DNA of 64,000 nt from Streptomyces sp. Edi4. GTDB lineage: Bacteria; Actinomycetota; Actinomycetes; Streptomycetales; Streptomycetaceae. Below the pieces are notes generated by a model. That model saw nothing but the letters and a program-made list of their open reading frames with translations, ran no database searches and had not been told where the DNA came from. Below, one piece after another: positions 42,418 to 51,149 of the stretch (positions within the stretch are counted from its first letter, which is position 1; the number at the start of each line of letters is the position of its first letter). Location: the NCBI RefSeq assembly GCF_040253615.1, contig NZ_JBEJGY010000004.1, positions 3,844,001 to 3,908,000 on the forward strand. Reading direction: 5' to 3'. The translations under genes and the position numbers were made by a program.

Positions 42418-42690
42418 GCGCGGCTCCCCGCGCCCCCGAGAGCTCCGTTCGCCTTCGGGTGCGGACCGTGCTGGGCTGGTCGCGCAGTTCCCCGCGCCCC
42501 TGGCGGCGTCGGTGCCGGCCCGCGCGGGCACCTCACCCCGGATACATCTGGGCCGCCATGGGAGGCCCCCTGGCCCTCAAGGCCTTGGGGGAGTTTGAGG
42601 ACGAGGGCCGTTCAGGCCCGAACGGGGTCTGGGGCAGGGCCCCAGGGTCGTTGTCCCCCCGGAGGGTTCAGGGAAGGGGTGGGGAGGGGC
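42418..42690. repeat. Dispersed Streptomyces-type intergenic repeat, copy 3
   Basis: The gap 42409-42845 holds no gene. It contains GCGCAGTTCCCCGCGCCCC near 42482, GTTCAGGCCCGAACGGGGTC near 42610 and GGGGCAGGGCCCC near 42632, matching copies 1 and 2. A candidate -10 box TAGCGT lies near 42811 for the next gene. Confidence 0.75.
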
Positions 42691-42845
42691 CCACCGGGAT
42701 CCTGGGCGAAGCCCCAGAAAGCCGCACCCGCGCCTTCGAGCGCACAAGGCCCCAGGGACCCGACTCGGCCGGGCAGGGAAAGTCGGGTGCGGGCCAGGGG
42801 GACGCTCCTAGCGTGGAACGCACAAGGAAGGAAGGGGGGCCCGAC

Positions 42846-43721
42846 ATGCTCAGGCGGCTCAACGACGCGCTGGACCACATCGAGGACCACCTCGACGGAC
42901 ACATCGACGTGGCGGAACTCGCCCGCATCGCGACGACATCGGAGTACCACCTGCGCCGGCTCTTCTCGGCGCTGGCCGGGATGCCCCTGTCGGAGTACGT
43001 GCGGCGCAGGCGGATGACGGTGGCCGGCGCGGAGGTGCTGGAGAGCCGGCGCACCCTGCTGGACGTCGCGGTGCGCTACGGCTACACGTCGGGTGAGGCG
43101 TTCGCCCGGGCGTTCCGTGCCGTGCACGGCGTCGGCCCCGGCGAGGCCCGCCGCACCGGCGCGGCCCTGAGGTCCCAGCCCCGTATGTCCTTCCGTCTCG
43201 TCATCGAAGGGAGCACCAGCATGCGGTACAGGGTGATGGAGAAGGACGCGTTCCACCTGGTGGGCAGGGTGGCGCGGGTGCCGCTCGTGCACGAGGGGGT
43301 GAACCCGGCGATCGCCGAATTCATCCAGGGCATCGGGCCCGACACGTCACTGCGGATCCACCATCTGTCCGACCAGGAGCCGGCCGGCATCGTCTCGGCC
43401 TGCGACGGCCTCGACCCCAGCCGGGCCGAAGGAACCGAATTCGACTACTGGCACGGCGCGTTGACGTCCGCCGAACCGCCCGAGGACCTGGACGCCCTGC
43501 CCGTGCCGGCCGGCACCTGGGCGGTCTTCGAGAGCACCGGCCCCTACCCGGCGGCGCTCCAGGAGATGTGGCGGGACGTGTTCACGCAGTGGTTCCCGTC
43601 CAACCCCTACCGCAGCCGCCCGGGCCCGGAAATCCTGCGCACCCGCCCGTCGGCGGTGGGCGAGACCACGGACGCGGTGCTGTGGATCCCGATCGAACGA
43701 GCGGGGTCCGAAGGGGCCTGA
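42846..43721 (+). CDS. AraC-family regulator with GyrI-like effector domain
   Basis: 291 residues. The N-terminal AraC helix-turn-helix pair covers about 1-105 (DVAELARIATTSEYHLRRLFSALAGMPLSEYVRRRRM, then LLDVAVRYGYTSGEAFARAFRAVHGVGP). A GyrI-like small-molecule-binding domain spans about 128-288 (FHLVGRVARVPL, then VPAGTWAVFESTGPYPAALQEMWRDVFTQWFP). Such Rob/GyrI-type proteins sense hydrophobic or drug-like ligands. GGAAGGGGGG precedes ATG 42846. Targets are not evident. Confidence 0.92.
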   Translation: MLRRLNDALDHIEDHLDGHIDVAELARIATTSEYHLRRLFSALAGMPLSEYVRRRRMTVAGAEVLESRRTLLDVAVRYGYTSGEAFARAFRAVHGVGPGEARRTGAALRSQPRMSFRLVIEGSTSMRYRVMEKDAFHLVGRVARVPLVHEGVNPAIAEFIQGIGPDTSLRIHHLSDQEPAGIVSACDGLDPSRAEGTEFDYWHGALTSAEPPEDLDALPVPAGTWAVFESTGPYPAALQEMWRDVFTQWFPSNPYRSRPGPEILRTRPSAVGETTDAVLWIPIERAGSEGA

Positions 43722-43727
43722 GCGCCT

Positions 43728-43759
43728 GACCCGGTCCGCGTCACAGTTCTGGACGGGTC
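43728..43759. terminator. Possible shared terminator between convergent genes
   Basis: GACCCGGTCC at 43728-43737 pairs with GGACGGGTC at 43751-43759 with one bulged base and a 13-nt loop. It lies 7 nt past the AraC stop and between convergent genes. Confidence 0.4.
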
Positions 43760-43825
43760 CGGGGCGCGGGCCGACGAAGCGCACGCCAAAGCCGAGCACG
43801 CCCACACCGCGCCTGCCGGATGCCT

Positions 43826-45160
43826 TCAGTTCCGCAGCCCTGAGCGAGTGGCGAGCCCCCTGAGTTCCCCCGTCGTTCGCCCGGATACGAGGAGCCCCTG
43901 GATCATCGACTTCACGGCAGGCCGAGCGTGCGTCTCCTCCGGCGCGACACGTTCCGCGGCCAGCAGAGCGCGCACGCATTCGTCACGCCGCCCCCGCGCG
44001 GCATACGCGGTGGCGACGTCCGTGTAGTAGCGGGCACGGCGTTCCGCAGTGGGGAGTTCCTGGGGGGCCAGGGCCTGCGCGGCGGCGAGGGCGCGGCTGG
44101 GGTCGCCGGCAGAGTTCTCAGCGGAGATGAGGTGCAACTGAACGGTGGCGGAGCTGAATCCGCCACCGTGGTTGCGCAAGCGGGTCGTACTGCGCAGGGT
44201 GGTGGCGATGGCAGCGGCTTCCTTGGTGAGATCGCGCATGCCCTGGGCGTCGCCGCCACGGGCCGCGGTGTAGGCGGCGGACTGTACAAGCAGCCCGCGT
44301 TGCGCCGCCCCGTCGGAACCGGCGGCCCGCAGGCGTGGGTCGTCCGCCGCGGTGAGGGCCAGAGCCATGGCCTCATGTGCCCAGCCGGCGCGTCGGGCCA
44401 GGACCGCGAGTTGCCGGGCCGCCTCGGTGGACTGCATGACGTCGCCGTGGGCCTCGGCGTACTGCCAGGCCCGGTCGGCCGCCATCCACCCGAGCTGCTG
44501 CTCGTCCAGCTTGACGAGCATGCGTGTGGCCAGGATGTACGCCCCGGCGAGTTCCCGTTCCGCTCCCGCCCCCTGGGCGTGGCCGGCACGGATCGCGGCC
44601 GGAAGGCGGTGCGCGAGGCTGGTGTAGTCGCAGAGGTGGAAGGCGGCCAGCGCCCTGTCGAGTTCCGTCGCGGCCGGTGCCCGCACTGGTTCGGTCGGGG
44701 CGCTGATGCCGAGCATGGCGTCTCGGAGGCGGCTCGCGAGGACGGTTTCGATCGGGCCCTGTTCCTCACTGCCCGCCACCGGTAGAGGAATCCCGGTCGC
44801 GGCGGCGGCCGTCATGGCCAGCCCCGCCGCCAGCACGTTCCGCCGCGCGAACCCGTCCCCGTCGTCCTCATGCCCACGACCCGCCCGCGCTACGTGCAGG
44901 CGTGGCCAGCGGCTTGGCGTACCGGTAGGGCCGGAGCCTGCTGCGGCGAAAGGCTTGGGAGACAACCCCAGCTCGGCCGGGGCGATGCCGAGCGCTCTCG
45001 CGAACCGCCACAGCACGTTGACGTCAGTCAGCGGAGAGATCCCGCGCTCATAACGCGACACTTGGGCGGCCGAGTAGCCGGCGAGCTCGCCCAACTGGAC
45101 CAAGGTCAGGCCGAGTCGCCTGCGGGCACGGCGTACGACGTCTCCGGCATCGGTCGTCAT
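43826..45160 (-). CDS. XRE-family helix-turn-helix regulator with TPR-like C-terminus
   Basis: 444 residues. The N-terminal HTH (VVRRARRRLGLTLVQLGELAGYSAAQVSRYERGISPL near 8-45) is classical XRE. An RRNVLAAGLAMTAAAA stretch near 107 resembles a Tat signal, as is usual in this Streptomyces family, and is probably not used for export. The C-terminal ~280 residues are Ala-rich helices typical of TPR-like sensing domains. No target is evident; the divergently oriented neighbour is a decayed gene. Confidence 0.88.
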   Translation of the reverse strand: MTTDAGDVVRRARRRLGLTLVQLGELAGYSAAQVSRYERGISPLTDVNVLWRFARALGIAPAELGLSPKPFAAAGSGPTGTPSRWPRLHVARAGRGHEDDGDGFARRNVLAAGLAMTAAAATGIPLPVAGSEEQGPIETVLASRLRDAMLGISAPTEPVRAPAATELDRALAAFHLCDYTSLAHRLPAAIRAGHAQGAGAERELAGAYILATRMLVKLDEQQLGWMAADRAWQYAEAHGDVMQSTEAARQLAVLARRAGWAHEAMALALTAADDPRLRAAGSDGAAQRGLLVQSAAYTAARGGDAQGMRDLTKEAAAIATTLRSTTRLRNHGGGFSSATVQLHLISAENSAGDPSRALAAAQALAPQELPTAERRARYYTDVATAYAARGRRDECVRALLAAERVAPEETHARPAVKSMIQGLLVSGRTTGELRGLATRSGLRN

Positions 45161-45451
45161 GTCCGGCTCCTGGTCCGTTGTTCACCATCGTGCCCGATAT
45201 GGGCCCTGGGGCAGGGTGCACCTGTTTTTGCACCTCGTGCAAGGCCCTTTGCGGGCCGAGACAACGCTCTGTCGATAGCCGGGGCGGACGCGGTCTCATG
45301 AGAACACCGAGGAGCAGCGCGTCCCCGGTGCCGTGCTCGACAAGTACATCCGCCGGCACCGGCACGGATGCGGTGGCCGCCCTCAGCCAACTCTCCCACC
45401 CGGCCGCCCCACACAGGCAGACCGTCGCTCACCAGAGTTCGAGGAGACGAC
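45161..45451. other. Divergent gap, no intact gene
   Basis: The stretch contains the regulator's upstream region and a short unassigned open frame around 45299-45450. The only clear signal is GAGGAG at 45440-45445, which serves the following fragment. Nothing else is recognised. Confidence 0.4.
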
Positions 45452-45711
45452 ATGCAGTTTCCCGTCACAGTCATCGACCAGCTCGACGAGGACCAGCTTC
45501 GCAAGTGGCACGACTTCTACGGGGTGACCGCGGACCGCCCCCGCTTCGTGGAGGAGGGCATCTGGCGGCGCACCCAGCAGGAGGAGACCGCCGCCCACTC
45601 CGGCTGGACAGACGCAGGAGACGCCCGACGCCGCATCGTGCACTACTGGCACCAGTTCGGTCTCGTGGACACCGCCGCCGCGCCGTCGCTGGCCATGCAG
45701 CAGTTGTACCT
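45452..45711 (+). pseudogene. 5' fragment of an unrecognised gene, cut at its 3' end
   Basis: ATG 45452 has a good GAGGAG site and opens a well-organised frame (QFPVTVIDQLDEDQLRKWHDF, then FVEEGIWRRTQQEETAAHSG, then RRRIVHYWHQFGLVDTAAAPS) of about 86 residues. Near 45712 the coding signal jumps to another frame that encodes UDP-glucose dehydrogenase. The frame itself continues to 46060 only as antisense-like noise. I do not recognise the protein. Confidence 0.65.
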
Positions 45712-46875
45712 CTACTCGCCCGCCACACCGCCAGTGGCCGGCTCCGCTTCACCACCGACGTCCGCGAGGCCGCCGACTTCGCCGAGCTGCACTTCATCGG
45801 CGTCGGCACCCCCATCGACGCCGACGGCCGCTCCTACGACACCGCGCAGGTATTCGGCGCGATCCGCCAGCTCGCCCCGCACCTCGACCGGCCGTGCACG
45901 ATTGTCGGCAAGTCCCCCGTCGCTGTGGGCACCACCGCCCGGATCACCGACCTGGCCCAGCGCCTCGCCCCGGCCCGCGAGAAAGTCGACGTGGTGTGGA
46001 ACCCCGAGTTCCTGCGCGAAGGCCACGCCGTCGAGGACACCCTGCGCCCGGACCGCCTGATCGCGGGTCTCACCACCGCCGAGGGTGAGAAGGCCATCCG
46101 TACGGTGTACGCCGGGATCATCGACGCGGGCGTACCGCTCTTCGTCACCGACCCGGCGACCGCCGAGCTGGCCAAGGGCGCCGCGAACACCTTCCTCGGC
46201 CTGAAGATCTCGTACATCAACGCGGTCGCGGACATGTGTGACGCGGCCGGTGCCGACATCTCCCAGATCGTGGACATCCTCGGCATCGATCCCCGCATCG
46301 GCGCCGGAGGCATGCGGCCGGGCATCGGCTACGGCGGCGGCTGTCTGCCCAAGGACGTGCGCGCCTTCACCGCCTCCGCCCGACACCTGGGCGCCGACCA
46401 AGCCGCGGCCCTTCTGCGCGCCGCCGAGGTGATCAACGAGCAGCGCACGGCCGTCGCCCTCGACCTCATCACCCACGCCCTGGGCGACCGCCCCATCAAG
46501 GGCGCCCAGGTCACCGTGTGGGGCGCGGCGTTCAAGCCGGGCACCAACGACGTCCGCGAGTCCCCGGCCCTCGCACTGGCCCACGCCCTTCAGCAGGCCG
46601 GTGCCCGTGTCACCGTGCACGATCCGCAGGCCGTACCCACTGCGATGATCCGCAACCCCGAACTCGACTACAGCGACGACCTGTCGAGCGCCCTGGACGG
46701 CGCCGACCTCGTCGTCCTGGCCACCGAATGGCCCGAGTACCGCGACGCCGACCCCCACGCCTTGGTGAACCGTCCCCGTACTCCCGTGCTCGTCGACTGC
46801 CGTACGACCCTCGACGCCGCCGACTGGCGTGCGGCGGGCTGGACCGTCCACCAGCTCGGCCGGCCCGGGAGATAG
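45712..46875 (+). pseudogene. UDP-glucose 6-dehydrogenase, N-terminal NAD-binding part missing
   Basis: Homology begins at LLARHTASGRLRFTTD and continues to the end. It has the substrate-binding middle (FLGLKISYINAVADMCDAAGAD), the catalytic Cys in GIGYGGGCLPKDVRAF and the C-terminal domain (VTVWGAAFKPGTNDVRESPALALA). The first ~65 residues, including the GxGxxG nucleotide site and the start codon, are missing. The upstream sequence in this frame is unrelated and has no plausible start. Without the Rossmann site it cannot oxidise UDP-glucose, so I call it a 5'-truncated pseudogene. Confidence 0.82.
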
Positions 46876-46891
46876 ACCGGGCCCCAGGCGG

Positions 46892-47599
46892 TCAGCGGCC
46901 CGCGCCGAGCCTCCGGGTCGGCTTGGGGTCGGCGGCCTCGCTTCTTGCCCACAGGGAGCGGACGTGGCCGAGGTGGCGGGTCATGCACTTCTCGGCGGCC
47001 CGGGCCTCGCCGGCCAGCATGAGGTCCAGCAGTTCGATGTGTTCCTCGGCGGAGGGGATCAGCTCGTCCCGCTGGTCCAGGGCGGTCAGACCGTACAGGC
47101 GGGAGCGTTTGCGCAGCTCGCCGACGGTTTCCACCAGGCGCTCGTTGCCGGAGAGCGCGAGCAGCGAGAGGTGGAAGCGGCGGTCCGCCTCCAGGTAGCC
47201 GATGAGGTCGTGGTCGCGGGCGGCGCGCACGATCTCCTCGGCGACGGGGCGCAGTGCCTCCAGGTCGGCGCGGTTGGCGCTGCGCGTGATCCGCCCGATC
47301 ATGGGGACCTCGATCAGGGCCCGGATCTCGGTGTACTGGTCGAGATCGCGCTCGTTGACCTCGGTGACCCGGAACCCCTTGTTGCGGACCGGCTCCACCA
47401 GGCCCTCCCGTGCGAGGTCGAGCATGGCTTCGCGTACGGGGGTCGCGGAGATGCCGAAGTCCTCGGCGAGGCCGGGCGCCGAGTAGACCTGGCCGGGGCG
47501 CAGTTCGCCGGAGATCAGCGCGGCGCGCAGGGCGTGGGCGACCTGGTCGCGCAGTCGCTCGGTGGTGGTGATGACCTTGCTCTGCTTCAGGTGTCCCAT
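46892..47599 (-). CDS. GntR-family (FadR/FCD type) transcriptional regulator
   Basis: 235 residues with a GntR winged helix (RLRDQVAHALRAALISGELRPGQVYSAPGLAEDFGISATPVREAMLDLAREGLV near 15-67) and an FCD effector domain with metal-ligand residues (EIRALIEVPMIGR, then DRRFHLSLLALSGN, then EEHIELLDLMLAGE). FCD regulators usually bind carboxylic acids and repress their own and catabolic genes. It lies 79 bp downstream of the dehydrogenase genes, same strand. A 17-bp motif shared with two other promoters lies 30 nt before its start. Confidence 0.92.
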   Translation of the reverse strand: MGHLKQSKVITTTERLRDQVAHALRAALISGELRPGQVYSAPGLAEDFGISATPVREAMLDLAREGLVEPVRNKGFRVTEVNERDLDQYTEIRALIEVPMIGRITRSANRADLEALRPVAEEIVRAARDHDLIGYLEADRRFHLSLLALSGNERLVETVGELRKRSRLYGLTALDQRDELIPSAEEHIELLDLMLAGEARAAEKCMTRHLGHVRSLWARSEAADPKPTRRLGAGR

Positions 47600-47628
47600 G
47601 CTGTTCCTCCGTACCGAGCGGAGAACCA

Positions 47629-47645
47629 GAGTACAATGTCACGTT
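47629..47645 (-). promoter_or_regulatory. Candidate GntR operator, site 1 (own promoter)
   Basis: Plus strand GAGTACAATGTCACGTT. It aligns without gaps to sites at 50823 and 51895 (pattern AGT-R-M-W-AT-K-TCAC-R-T). It sits just upstream of the GntR start, consistent with autoregulation. Confidence 0.6.
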
Positions 47646-47678
47646 GCTTTTCTGGCCCGGGCGAACGACCCCGGCGGC

Positions 47679-49313
47679 TCAGCCCTCCTTCACCGGCGCC
47701 TGCGCGTCGTGATCGTCGTGATCGTCCGGCTCATCCGGCGGGGCGAGTCGGGCCAGCGTGCCGAGCGGGACGGGTGCGCCCAACGGGCGGCGTTCCAGCG
47801 GGGGTTCGCCGCCGCCCGCGAGGCAGGCCACGGCCGCCCCGCACATGCGGCCCTGGCACCAGCCCATGCCGGCCCGGGTGAGCAGCTTCACCGTACGGGC
47901 GTCCCGGGCGCCGTACTCCTCGACGGCCTCGCGGATCCGGCCCGCCGGCACCTCCTCGCAGCGGCACACCTCGGTGTCGTCGGCGAGCCAGCCGGGCCAG
48001 CCCGGGCCGGGCGCGTGCGCGGCCGCCATCGCCTCGGCGAAGGCGCGCAGCCGGGTGCGCCGGCTCCGCAACTGCCGTACGCGCCCGCCGGGCCCGGGGT
48101 TCCTGCCCAGCCGGGCGGCTATCGCCATCGCGGCCAACTCACCTTCCATGCAAGCCAGTTGGGCTCCGCCCACGCCACCGGGCTCGCCCGCCGCCCACAG
48201 ACCGCGTACGGACGTCTCCTGGCGCCGGTCCAGGACGAGGGCGAGGGAGCCGTCGGGGGTGGGGCGGGTGGCGCAGCCGAGGGTGGTGGCCAGGTCGATC
48301 GCGGGGACCAGGCCGTGGCCGACGGCCAGGGCGTCACAGCCGATCTCGCGTTCCGTGCCGGGCACGGGCCGCCACGCGCGGTCGAGCCGGCTGACGGTGA
48401 CCGCCTCGACGCGCTCGGCCCCGTGCACCGCCGTCACCGCGCTGCGGGTGCGCAGCGCCACCCGGCGCCGCAGCAGCGCCGCGCCGTGCACCGCGGCCTC
48501 GGTCAGCTTGTGCGGGTTGGCCGCGAGCGCGCCGGGCCTGCGGGCGTAGCCGAGGTATCCGGACGCCTCGATCACCGCGGGTACGTCGGCGCCGGCCGTG
48601 GCCAGCGAGGAGGCGACGGCCAGGAGCAGCGGGCCACTCCCCGCGACGACCACGCGTTTTCCTGGCAGCACGAGCCCGGCCTTGAGCATGGCCTGCGCGC
48701 CGCCCGCCCCGACGACCCCGGGCAACGTCCAGCCGGGGAAGGGCAGTTGGCGCTCGTACGCGCCGGTCGCGAGCAGCACGGCTCGCGCGCGCACCCGTAC
48801 GGGAAGCGCTCCGTCGCCGTCGGGTCCGGTGGTGGCGTGCACGGTCCACCGGGTGTCGTCGTGGCGCTCCACCGCCCAGACGTGGTGCCGGGCGAGGTGT
48901 GCGACGCCGCTCGCCGTCAGGCGCTCGCGCAGTTCGGCGAAGGTGCGCCAGTCGTGGTGCAGCGCCTGTGGCCGCCGGGCGCCGAGCGCGGCGGCGGGCT
49001 GCCGGTAGAACTGCCCACCGATCTGCTCGGAGAGATCCACCAGAGCCACCCGGAGCCCCAACTCGGCCCCTACGACGGCCCCGGCGACTCCGGCGGGCCC
49101 GCCCCCGACGACCACGAGGTCCCACGTCCCGCCCGCCGCGCCGGACGCCTTCACGCCCGGCTCCGTCAGGGGTTCGGCCGCGCCGGACTCGGTACGGCCC
49201 GGGCTCAGCGGCGCGGCGACGTGCGCGCCCGGCCCGGTACGGCCAGGGCTCCGCCCGGGGTCCCCGCTCCCACCAGCACCTGGACCCCCCTTCTCAGACG
49301 GCAAAGCCCGCAC
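47679..49313 (-). CDS. FAD/NAD(P)-dependent oxidoreductase subunit with BFD-like [2Fe-2S] domain (HcnB/LhpF-like)
   Basis: 544 residues from GTG 49313. After a ~50-residue Pro/Gly-rich lead comes the FAD site WDLVVVGGGPAGVAGAVVGAELGL, then a second dinucleotide site (KRVVVAGSGPLLLAVASSLA). At the C-terminus is a BFD-like iron-sulfur domain: EVCRCEEV and GWCQGRMCGAAV supply four Cys. This is the large subunit of heterotrimeric amine/imino acid dehydrogenases (opine, D-hydroxyproline, or cyanide-forming glycine oxidases). It overlaps the small [2Fe-2S] subunit gene by 20 nt. GTG 49154, just before the FAD site, is an alternative start. Confidence 0.87.
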   Translation of the reverse strand: MRALPSEKGGPGAGGSGDPGRSPGRTGPGAHVAAPLSPGRTESGAAEPLTEPGVKASGAAGGTWDLVVVGGGPAGVAGAVVGAELGLRVALVDLSEQIGGQFYRQPAAALGARRPQALHHDWRTFAELRERLTASGVAHLARHHVWAVERHDDTRWTVHATTGPDGDGALPVRVRARAVLLATGAYERQLPFPGWTLPGVVGAGGAQAMLKAGLVLPGKRVVVAGSGPLLLAVASSLATAGADVPAVIEASGYLGYARRPGALAANPHKLTEAAVHGAALLRRRVALRTRSAVTAVHGAERVEAVTVSRLDRAWRPVPGTEREIGCDALAVGHGLVPAIDLATTLGCATRPTPDGSLALVLDRRQETSVRGLWAAGEPGGVGGAQLACMEGELAAMAIAARLGRNPGPGGRVRQLRSRRTRLRAFAEAMAAAHAPGPGWPGWLADDTEVCRCEEVPAGRIREAVEEYGARDARTVKLLTRAGMGWCQGRMCGAAVACLAGGGEPPLERRPLGAPVPLGTLARLAPPDEPDDHDDHDAQAPVKEG

Positions 49314-49611
49314 GCCCCTCCCCCTCCTGCGTCGTGATCTCGTCGCCGTCCGCCACGGGCACCAGGCACGCCCGCCGGTTCGGGACGCCATTGACCGTCG
49401 CGAGGCAGTCGTAGCACTGGCCTATGCCGCAGAACGCGCCCCGGGGCCGGCCGCCGACCCGCGTGGTGCGCCAGGCCAGGATGCCGGCCGCCCACAGCGC
49501 CGCCGCGACGGACTGGCCGGGCAGCGCGGACACCGGGCGCCCGTCGACCGTGATCTCGAACGCCGGACCGGGTCGCGCCCCGGCCAGTTCCCCGGGGCTA
49601 CGCGCCACCAT
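49294..49611 (-). CDS. Small [2Fe-2S] ferredoxin-like subunit (HcnA/LhpE-like)
   Basis: 105 residues from ATG 49611, which has an excellent AGGAAGGAG upstream. The ferredoxin-type fold reads FEITVDGRPVSALPGQSVAAALWAAG, with cluster ligands in FCGIGQCYDC (C-x4-C-x2-C) and a fourth Cys in NRRACLVPV. It transfers electrons between the two flavoprotein subunits encoded on either side. Confidence 0.9.
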   Translation of the reverse strand: MVARSPGELAGARPGPAFEITVDGRPVSALPGQSVAAALWAAGILAWRTTRVGGRPRGAFCGIGQCYDCLATVNGVPNRRACLVPVADGDEITTQEGEGRAGFAV

Positions 49612-49650
49612 GGGTCTCCTTCCTCCGGACAGAACTCGGCTCGCCGCCAT

Positions 49651-50820
49651 TCAAACCGCCGCCCGCTCGAACCGGCCCGGGTCGAACGCCGCGCCTCCCA
49701 GGGGTGGTTGCTCGTCCGCCAGGCACGCGGCGATCAGCCGCCCCGTCGCGGGAGCGAGCCCGATCCCGGCGCCCTCGTGCCCGCACGCGTGCAACAACCC
49801 CGGCACCCGCGCGTCCGCCCCGATCGCCGGCAGGTGGTCCGGCAGATACGGGCGAAAGCCCGCGTACGTACGCAGGACGCGGACCTCGGCCAGCACCGGG
49901 AACAGCGCGCTCGCCCCCGCCGCGAGGCGGCTGACCGCGCCGATGGAGAGGGTGCGGTCGAAGCCGACCCGTTCGCGGCTCGCCCCGATCAGGACGGGGC
50001 CCGCCGGGGTGCCCTCGACCACGGGTGAGGTCTGGAGCGCGGCCGATCCGCTGGCCACGTCGGCCACGTAGTCCGCCGCGTACACCTTGTGCCGCACCAC
50101 GCGCGGCAAGGGTTCGGTGACCAGGACGAATCCGCGCCGGGGCAGCACGGGCAGGAACACCCCGGCGAGGCGGGCCAGTTCACCGCCCCAGGTGCCGGCC
50201 GCGTTCACCACGTGGGGCGCGTGCAGCACCCCGGTGGCGGTCCGCACACCGCGTACCGCGCCGTCGGGGCCGGTGAGCAGTCCGGTGACCTCCTGGCCGA
50301 GCCGGACCTCGGCGCCCGAGGCGCGCAGCAGATGGGCGGCGGCGAGGGCGGGCATGACCTGGGCGTCCTGGGGATAGTGGAAGCCTCCCGCGAGACCCGG
50401 CGCCAGGTGCGGCTCCAGGTCGTGCAGCCGGTCGCCCGCGACCTCGTGCGTGGTGACGCCCGCCTTCGTCTGGGCCGCCGCGAACTCCCGCAGTGCGCTC
50501 ATCCCCGCCTCGTCACGGGCGACGACGAGCCCGCCTTTGGGCTCGTACTCGATGCGCGGCGGCAGCAGCTCGGCAAGCTCCTGCCACAACTGGGTGGAAA
50601 GCAGGGCGAGTTCGAGCTCGGGGCCGGGCTCCTTGTCGGAGACCAGGAGGTTGCCCTCCCCCGCCCCCGTGGTTCCGCCGGCCACCGGGCCCCGATCGAG
50701 CACGGTGACCCGCAGGCCGGCACGGGCCGCGTAGTAGGCGCAGGCGGCTCCCACGACCCCCGCGCCGACCACGATGACGTCCGCGACGTCCCGGGTGCTT
50801 CTCATGGATCTCATGGACAC
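49651..50820 (-). CDS. FAD-dependent D-amino acid/imino acid dehydrogenase subunit (HcnC/LhpB/DadA-like)
   Basis: 389 residues with the FAD site DVIVVGAGVVGAACAYYAARAGL, the DAO-family middle (GGFHYPQDAQVMPALAAAHLL) and the C-terminal flavin motif (GLLHACGHEGAGIGLAPATGRLIA). It is the substrate-oxidising subunit of the heterotrimer. Starts at GTG 50820, ATG 50814 and ATG 50805 are all possible because of a tandem TCCATGAGA. It is the first gene of the minus-strand operon, with a candidate operator directly upstream. The true substrate (hydroxyproline, opine or D-amino acid) is not fixed by the sequence. Confidence 0.88.
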   Translation of the reverse strand: MSMRSMRSTRDVADVIVVGAGVVGAACAYYAARAGLRVTVLDRGPVAGGTTGAGEGNLLVSDKEPGPELELALLSTQLWQELAELLPPRIEYEPKGGLVVARDEAGMSALREFAAAQTKAGVTTHEVAGDRLHDLEPHLAPGLAGGFHYPQDAQVMPALAAAHLLRASGAEVRLGQEVTGLLTGPDGAVRGVRTATGVLHAPHVVNAAGTWGGELARLAGVFLPVLPRRGFVLVTEPLPRVVRHKVYAADYVADVASGSAALQTSPVVEGTPAGPVLIGASRERVGFDRTLSIGAVSRLAAGASALFPVLAEVRVLRTYAGFRPYLPDHLPAIGADARVPGLLHACGHEGAGIGLAPATGRLIAACLADEQPPLGGAAFDPGRFERAAV

Positions 50821-50822
50821 GT

Positions 50823-50839
50823 CAGTAATATTTCACATG
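50823..50839 (-). promoter_or_regulatory. Candidate GntR operator, site 2 (dehydrogenase operon)
   Basis: Plus strand CAGTAATATTTCACATG, matching the sites at 47629 and 51895. It lies immediately before the possible starts of the first dehydrogenase gene. Confidence 0.6.
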
Positions 50840-50939
50840 GCACTGATCCTGCCAAGGGGTCGCGGGGCTGCCCAGCGCGACGGAGCCGCGGGAGCCGCCA
50901 CCCCATCCGTGGGGCGACGGCTCCGACGTACGTCCGTAC

Positions 50940-51149
50940 TCAGATCGCGCGGTGCTTCACGGCGTCCAGGAAGACACCCCAGACGCTGTCCGGGATCACC
51001 AGCGCCGGCCCGGCGGGGAACTTCGAGTCCCGCACGGGCATCGCGCCGGTGACACCGTGGGCGACCTCGACGCAGTTGTTTCCGCCGTCGCTGTAGGTCG
51101 ATTTGGTCCAAGTGAGTCCGGACTGGGCGGCGGTCAGGATAGTGGTCAT
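50940..51149 (-). CDS. DUF397 protein
   Basis: 69 residues with the DUF397 pattern: LTWTKSTYSDGGNNCVEVAHGV, then MPVRDSKFPAGPALVIP, then VWGVFLDAVKHRAI. These small proteins are encoded after XRE/DUF5753 regulators in Streptomyces and are thought to form regulator or toxin-antitoxin-like pairs. The start overlaps the partner stop (ATGA at 51146), but that partner is broken here. Confidence 0.88.
   Translation of the reverse strand: MTTILTAAQSGLTWTKSTYSDGGNNCVEVAHGVTGAMPVRDSKFPAGPALVIPDSVWGVFLDAVKHRAI

Noticed and set aside
47679..50820. Hydrogen cyanide synthase (hcnABC)
   Set aside because: The three subunits share the architecture, but the same architecture serves opine, hydroxyproline and D-amino acid dehydrogenases. 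Linkage to a Dpp importer and a GntR regulator favours catabolism.
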